Shown here: positions 59,750 through 64,000 of the stretch, piece by piece
Layout of the letters: every line of letters starts with the position of its first letter
How positions within the stretch are numbered: position 1 is the first letter of the stretch
NCBI RefSeq assembly: GCF_030142155.1
Contig: NZ_CP126247.1
Location: 2,604,001 to 2,668,000 of the forward strand
Origin: Arthrobacter sp. zg-Y820
GTDB taxonomy: Bacteria > Actinomycetota > Actinomycetes > Actinomycetales > Micrococcaceae
Direction of reading: 5' to 3'
DNA length: 64,000 nucleotides
Made by a program: the position numbers and the translations under genes
Notes under the pieces: model-generated
Database searches by the model: none
The model's input: the letters and a program-made list of their open reading frames with translations, nothing else
What the model was told of the DNA's origin: nothing

Positions 59750-61447
59750 ATGTCACTTGCCGGCCGAACTACGAATGGCTCCCGCCCCAGGCGGCGGGCC
59801 GCCGCCATCACCGCAGGCGTTGCCCTGAGCGCCTTGATTCTGTCCGGCTGCGCCCAGAGCGAGCGCGAGGAAGGGTCCGACGACGCCGGTACCTCCTCCG
59901 AAGTGGACGGAACCTTTGTCTTCGCGGCTTCCTCCGACCCCAAGACGCTGGATCCCGCGTTTGCCTCCGACGGTGAGTCCTTCCGTGTCAGCCGCCAGAT
60001 CTTCGAGGGCCTGGTCGGCGTGAAGCCGGGAACCGCCGATCCGGAGCCGCTGCTGGCCAAGTCCTGGGAAACGTCCGAGGATGCGCTCACCTACACCTTC
60101 GCTCTTGAGGAAGGTGTCACGTTCCACGACGGCACCGCCTTCAACGCGGAAGCCGTCTGCGCCAACTTTGACCGCTGGTACAACTTCACCGGCATCCAGC
60201 AGGAGGAGAGCCTGGCGTATTACTACAGCAAGCTCTTCAAGGGCTTCGCCGATACCCCGGAGACCGCAACCTACAAGTCCTGCGAAGCGACCGGTGACGC
60301 CGAGGCCGTGGTGACCCTGGCCAAGCCGTTCGCCGGCTTCATTGCCGCCCTTTCGCTCCCGGCCTTCTCGATGCAGAGCCCGACGGCGATGGAGGAGTAT
60401 GACGCCAACGCCGCCTCCGGCACTGCCGAGGCACCGACGCTGAGCGAGTATGCCAAGGACCACCCCACCGGAACCGGTCCCTTCAAGTTCGACGCCTGGG
60501 ACGTGGGCAACCAAATCACCCTCGCCGCAAACGAGGACTACTGGGGCGAGCAGGGCCAGGTCACCGACATCATCTTCCGCGTCATCGATGACCCCAACTC
60601 CCGCCGCCAGTCCCTGGAGGCCGGCACCATCGACGGCTACGACCTGGTGGCCCCGGCGGACACTCAGAAGCTGGCCGACGCCGGCTACAACGTGATTACC
60701 CGCGAACCGTTCACCATCCTGTACCTGGGCATGAACCAGAAGGTGGAGGAGCTGGCGAATCCGCTGGTCCGCCAGGCCATTGCCCACGCCATTGACAAGC
60801 AGGCGCTGGTGGACCAGACCCTGCCCGAGGGCACCAAGGTGGCCAACCAGTTCATTCCCGACGTCGTCAACGGCTACAACGAGGACGTCACCGAATACGA
60901 GTACGATCCGGAAAAGGCCAAGGATCTGCTGGCCGAGGCCGGCTACCCTGACGGCTTCACCGTGGACTTCAACTACCCCACCGGTGTCTCGCGCCCGTAC
61001 ATGCCCACCCCGGAGCAGGTCTACACCAACATCACCGCCCAGCTTGAAGAGGTTGGCATCAAGGTCACCCCGCAGCCGAACAAGTGGTCCCCGGATTACC
61101 TGGACCGCGTCCAGGTGGGCGAAGACCACGGCATCCACCTGCTGGGCTGGACCGGCGACTACAACGACACCGACAACTTTGTCGGCGTGTTCTTCGGCGG
61201 AGAGAAGCCCGAATTCGGCTTCAACAACCCGGAGCTCTTCGCATCCCTCGAGGAGGCCCGCCAAATAAGCAGCCTGGAAGAGCAGACCCCGCTGTACGAG
61301 CAGATCAACGAGGACATCGCCCAGCTCGTTCCTGCCGTGCCGCTGGCCCACCCGGCCCCTTCGCTGGCATTCAACGAGCGCGTGGAGTCCTACCCGGCCA
61401 GCCCGGTCAGCGACGAAGTGTTCAACCAGATCAAACTCACCAAGTAG
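59750..61447 (+). CDS. Oligopeptide/dipeptide ABC transporter substrate-binding lipoprotein
   Basis: This SBP family 5 (DppA/OppA) protein of 565 residues has a basic start, lipobox LSGC (Cys34), and mature SBP motifs: SSDPKTLDPAFASDGESFRVSRQIFEGLV, LTYTFALEEGVTFHDGTAFNAEAV and the C-terminal IAQLVPAVPLAHPAPSLAF. Exact ligand (peptide, nickel or other) is not readable. Start ATG 59750 lies behind CAGAGGAGTAGAACC; upstream open frame from 59564 is not family-like. Two permeases follow. Confidence 0.9.
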   Translation: MSLAGRTTNGSRPRRRAAAITAGVALSALILSGCAQSEREEGSDDAGTSSEVDGTFVFAASSDPKTLDPAFASDGESFRVSRQIFEGLVGVKPGTADPEPLLAKSWETSEDALTYTFALEEGVTFHDGTAFNAEAVCANFDRWYNFTGIQQEESLAYYYSKLFKGFADTPETATYKSCEATGDAEAVVTLAKPFAGFIAALSLPAFSMQSPTAMEEYDANAASGTAEAPTLSEYAKDHPTGTGPFKFDAWDVGNQITLAANEDYWGEQGQVTDIIFRVIDDPNSRRQSLEAGTIDGYDLVAPADTQKLADAGYNVITREPFTILYLGMNQKVEELANPLVRQAIAHAIDKQALVDQTLPEGTKVANQFIPDVVNGYNEDVTEYEYDPEKAKDLLAEAGYPDGFTVDFNYPTGVSRPYMPTPEQVYTNITAQLEEVGIKVTPQPNKWSPDYLDRVQVGEDHGIHLLGWTGDYNDTDNFVGVFFGGEKPEFGFNNPELFASLEEARQISSLEEQTPLYEQINEDIAQLVPAVPLAHPAPSLAFNERVESYPASPVSDEVFNQIKLTK

Positions 61448-61453
61448 CAGCAC

Positions 61454-61493
61454 GCGGGCCGGGGTTCCTTCGGGACTCCCCGGCCCGCTTTCT
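61454..61493 (+). terminator. Intercistronic hairpin between binding protein and permeases
   Basis: GCGGGCCGGGG/CCCCGGCCCGC arms (11 bp) with a 13-base loop, then TTTCTG. Hairpins here often keep the binding protein at higher level than its permeases by stabilising its mRNA or partly terminating. Confidence 0.72.
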
Positions 61494-61545
61494 GTCCCCC
61501 ACCCTCCTCCTCCAGCCGGTTTTCATCCGCTGAGAAAGGACATCT

Positions 61546-62550
61546 GTGCTGCAAGTCATCGGCAAACGCCTTCTCATGCTGATTCCCACCCTTATTGGGC
61601 TGTCCATCCTTTTGTTCGTCTGGGTCCGCAACCTTCCCGGCGGTCCGGCCACCGCACTCCTCGGAGACAAGGCCACGCCCGAGGCGGTGGCCGCGATCAA
61701 CGCCGCCTACGGCTTTGACCGGCCGATGCTGGAGCAGTACTTCACCTATGTGGGCAAGCTCCTGCAGGGCGATTTCGGCACTTCCATCGTCACCGGACGC
61801 CCCGTCCTCGAAGAGTTCGCGACCCGCTTCCCCGCCACCCTGGAACTCGCAGTGGTGGCGCTGATCTTCGCCATCGGCATCGGCATTCCGCTGGGCTACC
61901 TCGCGGCCACTCACTACGGCCGCTTCTGGGACCATTCCTCGGTGGTGCTCTCCCTGGTCGGCATCACCATTCCCGTGTTCTTCCTGGCCTTCATCCTCAA
62001 ATGGCTGCTGGCCATCCAGCTGCCGGTGTTTCCCCCGGACGGCCGGCAGGACCCCCGCATTGACGCCACCCATGTCACTGACTTCTATGTGCTGGACGGC
62101 CTGCTGACGCGGGAGTGGGACGCGTCCTGGGACGCTGTCATGCACCTGGTCCTTCCGGGAATCGCGCTCGGCACCATTCCGCTGGCCATTATTGTCCGCA
62201 TCACGCGGGCCTCGGTCCTGGAAGTCCAGGGTGCTGACTACGTCCGCACCGCCCGGGCCAAGGGCCTGATGGAAAAAACCATCCGCGGCCGCTTCGTGCT
62301 CCGCAACGCCATGCTCCCCGTGACCACAACCATCGGCCTGCAGACCGGACTCCTGATTTCGGGTGCCGTCCTGACCGAGACCGTCTTTGCCTTCAGCGGC
62401 GTCGGGCGGTTCCTGCGCGACGCCATCTTCAATCTGGACTATCCGGTCCTGCAGGGATTCATTATTTTCATCGCCATAGCCTATTCACTGATCAATCTGC
62501 TGGTTGACATTTCCTATGGCTTTATCGACCCGAGGGTGAGGGTGCAATGA
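61546..62550 (+). CDS. Peptide ABC transporter permease (DppB-like)
   Basis: This 334-residue permease opens LQVIGKRLLMLIPTLIGLSIL, the usual DppB start, and has six membrane segments and the EAA-type loop GADYVRTARAKGLMEKTIRGRFVLRNAMLPV that contacts the ATPase. GTG 61546 follows AAAGGACATCT. Its end overlaps the next permease by 4 bp (ATGA). Confidence 0.91.
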   Translation: MLQVIGKRLLMLIPTLIGLSILLFVWVRNLPGGPATALLGDKATPEAVAAINAAYGFDRPMLEQYFTYVGKLLQGDFGTSIVTGRPVLEEFATRFPATLELAVVALIFAIGIGIPLGYLAATHYGRFWDHSSVVLSLVGITIPVFFLAFILKWLLAIQLPVFPPDGRQDPRIDATHVTDFYVLDGLLTREWDASWDAVMHLVLPGIALGTIPLAIIVRITRASVLEVQGADYVRTARAKGLMEKTIRGRFVLRNAMLPVTTTIGLQTGLLISGAVLTETVFAFSGVGRFLRDAIFNLDYPVLQGFIIFIAIAYSLINLLVDISYGFIDPRVRVQ

Positions 62551-63491
62551 GTACGGTTCTCCCACCGGCGCCCGGCGGCGCCATCCGGCCCGACGAGCCC
62601 GCAGCAACAGCCGACGTCAGGGGCAGCGGGATGTGGCAGTCGGCCTTTGCCCGGCTGCGGCACAATCCGGCGGCCATCGCTGGAGCGGTGATCGTCGGCG
62701 TCTTCATCCTGGTTGCCCTGCTGGCTCCGCTGCTGGCACCGTTCGGCGGCGACGATCTGCCCGGACGAACCGACATCACGCCCACCAGCATTCCCGGACC
62801 GGGCGACATAGCCGGCTATCCGCTGGGGCTGGACCGTTTTGGCGGCGATGTCCTGTCCAAGCTGATCTGGGGCGCGCGCGCCTCGCTGATCATCGGCATC
62901 GTCTCCACCGCCCTCGGCCTGGCCGGCGGGATGCTGCTCGGTGTCATTGCCGGCGGGCTGGGCGGCTGGGTGGACAACGTCATCATGCGGTTCGTTGACA
63001 TCCTGCTCTCCGTTCCGAACCTGCTGCTGGCCGTCAGCATTGCCGCGATCCTGGGGCAGAACACCTACGCGATCATGATCGCCATCGGGGTGTCGCAGGT
63101 GCCCATCTTCGCCCGCCTGCTGCGCTCGTCAATGATCTCCCAGCGCAGCGCCGACTACATTCTCTCGGCACAGTCGCTGGGCCTGAGCCGGCGCACCATC
63201 ACCATGAGCCACCTGCTGCCCAACAGCATGGGCCCGGTGATCGTGCAGGGAACCCTGACCCTGGCCACCGCCGTGATTGACGCAGCAGCCCTGTCCTTCC
63301 TGGGGCTGGGCGGCGGCAAGCCGCAGACCGCGGAGTGGGGACGCATGCTCACCTACGCGCAGAACGAGCTGGCCGTGGCGCCGCAGCTGGCGTTCCTGCC
63401 GGGCATCTGCATCGCCGTGACGGCACTGGGCTTCACCCTTTTGGGCGAGTCGCTGCGCGAGGCATTGGATCCCAAGACCCGCAAAAAGTAG
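62547..63491 (+). CDS. Peptide ABC transporter permease (DppC-like)
   Basis: This 314-residue permease begins with a polar tail, has six membrane segments, and the DppC strings FGGDVLSKLIWGARASLIIG and RSADYILSAQSLGLSRRTITMSHLLPNSMGPVIV (EAA loop). It forms a heterodimer with the preceding product. The ATG lies in the ATGA overlap. The matching ATPases are not on this strand; one lies convergently at the window edge. Confidence 0.91.
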   Translation: MSTVLPPAPGGAIRPDEPAATADVRGSGMWQSAFARLRHNPAAIAGAVIVGVFILVALLAPLLAPFGGDDLPGRTDITPTSIPGPGDIAGYPLGLDRFGGDVLSKLIWGARASLIIGIVSTALGLAGGMLLGVIAGGLGGWVDNVIMRFVDILLSVPNLLLAVSIAAILGQNTYAIMIAIGVSQVPIFARLLRSSMISQRSADYILSAQSLGLSRRTITMSHLLPNSMGPVIVQGTLTLATAVIDAAALSFLGLGGGKPQTAEWGRMLTYAQNELAVAPQLAFLPGICIAVTALGFTLLGESLREALDPKTRKK

Positions 63492-63533
63492 GCAGCTTCC
63501 GGCACCTGCGCGACGCAAAAAACACGACGCATA

Positions 63534-63582
63534 AGACAGGCAGAGGTGCCGCCCCGCGGGGCGGCACCTCTGCCTGTCTTTG
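63534..63582. terminator. Bidirectional terminator between permease and ATPase genes
   Basis: A near-perfect long hairpin of 22-bp arms (AGACAGGCAGAGGTGCCGCC and complement), followed by TTTGAGG on the plus strand, between convergent genes. Confidence 0.8.
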
Positions 63583-63660
63583 AGGACTTTGGTCCCGGTT
63601 AAAGCCTTTGGTCCCGGGCCGGTTCTCCGGCCCGGAACCTTCCCGATCAGGAGGCCGGGA

Positions 63661-64000
63661 TCAGGAGGCCAGCTCGTCCTCGGAGATGTCCAGTTCGTTG
63701 CCCGGGATCGAAGCCAGCAGTTTCCGCGTGTAGGGGTGCCGGGGGTTCGAAAAGACTTCCTCCGACGACGCCGCTTCCACCAGCTCCCCGTCCTTCATGA
63801 CGCAGACGTAATCCGAGATCAGCCGGACCACGGCCAGGTCGTGGGAGATGAAGAGGTAGCTCAGTCCGAGTTCGGCCTGCAGGTCACCCAGCAGTTTCAG
63901 GATCTGGGCCTGAACCAGTACGTCCAGGGCCGACACCGGCTCGTCGCAGACGATCAGCTCGGGCTTCAGCGCCAGCGCCCGGGCAATCGCCACGCGCTGC
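63661..64000 (-). CDS. Oligopeptide ABC transporter ATP-binding protein (5' end beyond window)
   Basis: The frame is open to base 64000 and reads [30 protein letters not shown] in pieces, which is the end of the signature, Walker B (LIVCDEP) and D-loop, then switch FISHDLAVV and the DppD/OppF tail [15 protein letters not shown]. The apparent start at 63993 is a valine codon inside the signature, so the true start lies beyond the window. The [11 protein letters not shown] motif assigns it to the peptide-transport group, matching the convergent permeases, though its opposite strand means it is a separate transcript. Confidence 0.9.
   Translation of the reverse strand, partial: QRVAIARALALKPELIVCDEPVSALDVLVQAQILKLLGDLQAELGLSYLFISHDLAVVRLISDYVCVMKDGELVEAASSEEVFSNPRHPYTRKLLASIPGNELDISEDELAS

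Noticed and set aside
59753-61453. A 566-residue minus-strand open frame
   Set aside because: It is a full-length shadow of the oligopeptide-binding protein gene; the plus strand has the lipobox and SBP motifs.

Overview
The window is high-GC actinobacterial DNA. Gene content and order (IclR regulator/leuCD/murA/plsC/gpsA/ddl/DUF3515; gltX/HAD/tRNA-Gln/tRNA-Glu; ilvD...ilvBNC-serA...metG; rRNA operon; ilvE-leuB) point to the Micrococcaceae, most likely an Arthrobacter relative. GTG/TTG starts, ATGA/GTGA overlaps and apparently leaderless transcripts fit that group. Names come from motifs read by eye; no database search was run.

Layout. (1) 1-11.9 kb, minus strand: a surface-glycopolymer cluster transcribed from an LCP-family ligase through a Pro/Ala-rich surface protein, two GT4 glycosyltransferases, an ABC-2 permease and TagH-like ATPase, a CgeB-like/GT2 fusion, a UDP-ManNAc dehydrogenase and a GT2 fused to a CDP-glycerol glycerophosphotransferase domain that is cut by the window edge. 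Together they describe cytoplasmic synthesis, export and wall attachment of a teichoic/teichuronic-type polymer. (2) 12-27 kb: envelope and housekeeping genes (DUF3515 lipoprotein, ddl, gpsA, plsC, murA), leuCD with a divergent IclR regulator, a small K+ channel, thiL, tRNA-Glu, tRNA-Gln, a HAD hydrolase, gltX and a FAH-family enzyme. (3) 27.2-33.3 kb: a complete 16S-23S-5S operon on the minus strand with leader, promoters and terminator. (4) 33.4-36.5 kb: a metallo-beta-lactamase-fold hydrolase, ilvE and leuB. (5) 36.7-43.1 kb: a two-component system followed by a MacB-like ATPase and an FtsX-type permease. (6) 43.2-52.6 kb: metG, serA, ilvC, ilvN, ilvB and ilvD, with a leader-peptide attenuator ahead of ilvBNC. 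(7) 52.7-64 kb: small conserved genes, a 2-hydroxyacid dehydrogenase, two identical tRNA-Lys genes around a decayed amidohydrolase, MarR, Bcp peroxiredoxin, tRNA-Leu, two surface-associated proteins (one FAS1), and an oligopeptide ABC transporter whose ATPase runs off the end.

Branched-chain amino-acid synthesis is nearly complete here (ilvB, ilvN, ilvC, ilvD, ilvE, leuB, leuC, leuD) on both sides of the rRNA operon; leuA and ilvA were not found. Regulation can be read at two of these sites: a ribosome-mediated attenuator before ilvB, and a palindromic operator between the -35 and -10 of the IclR regulator.

The less ordinary signals are the wall-polymer cluster with its bifunctional transferase, the ilvBNC attenuator whose leader peptide appears leaderless, a dispersed palindromic repeat family (four intergenic copies), a degenerate 37-38 bp repeat array upstream of ilvB, and the duplicated promoter/tRNA-Lys units. 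I did not find a clearly new defence or mobile system.
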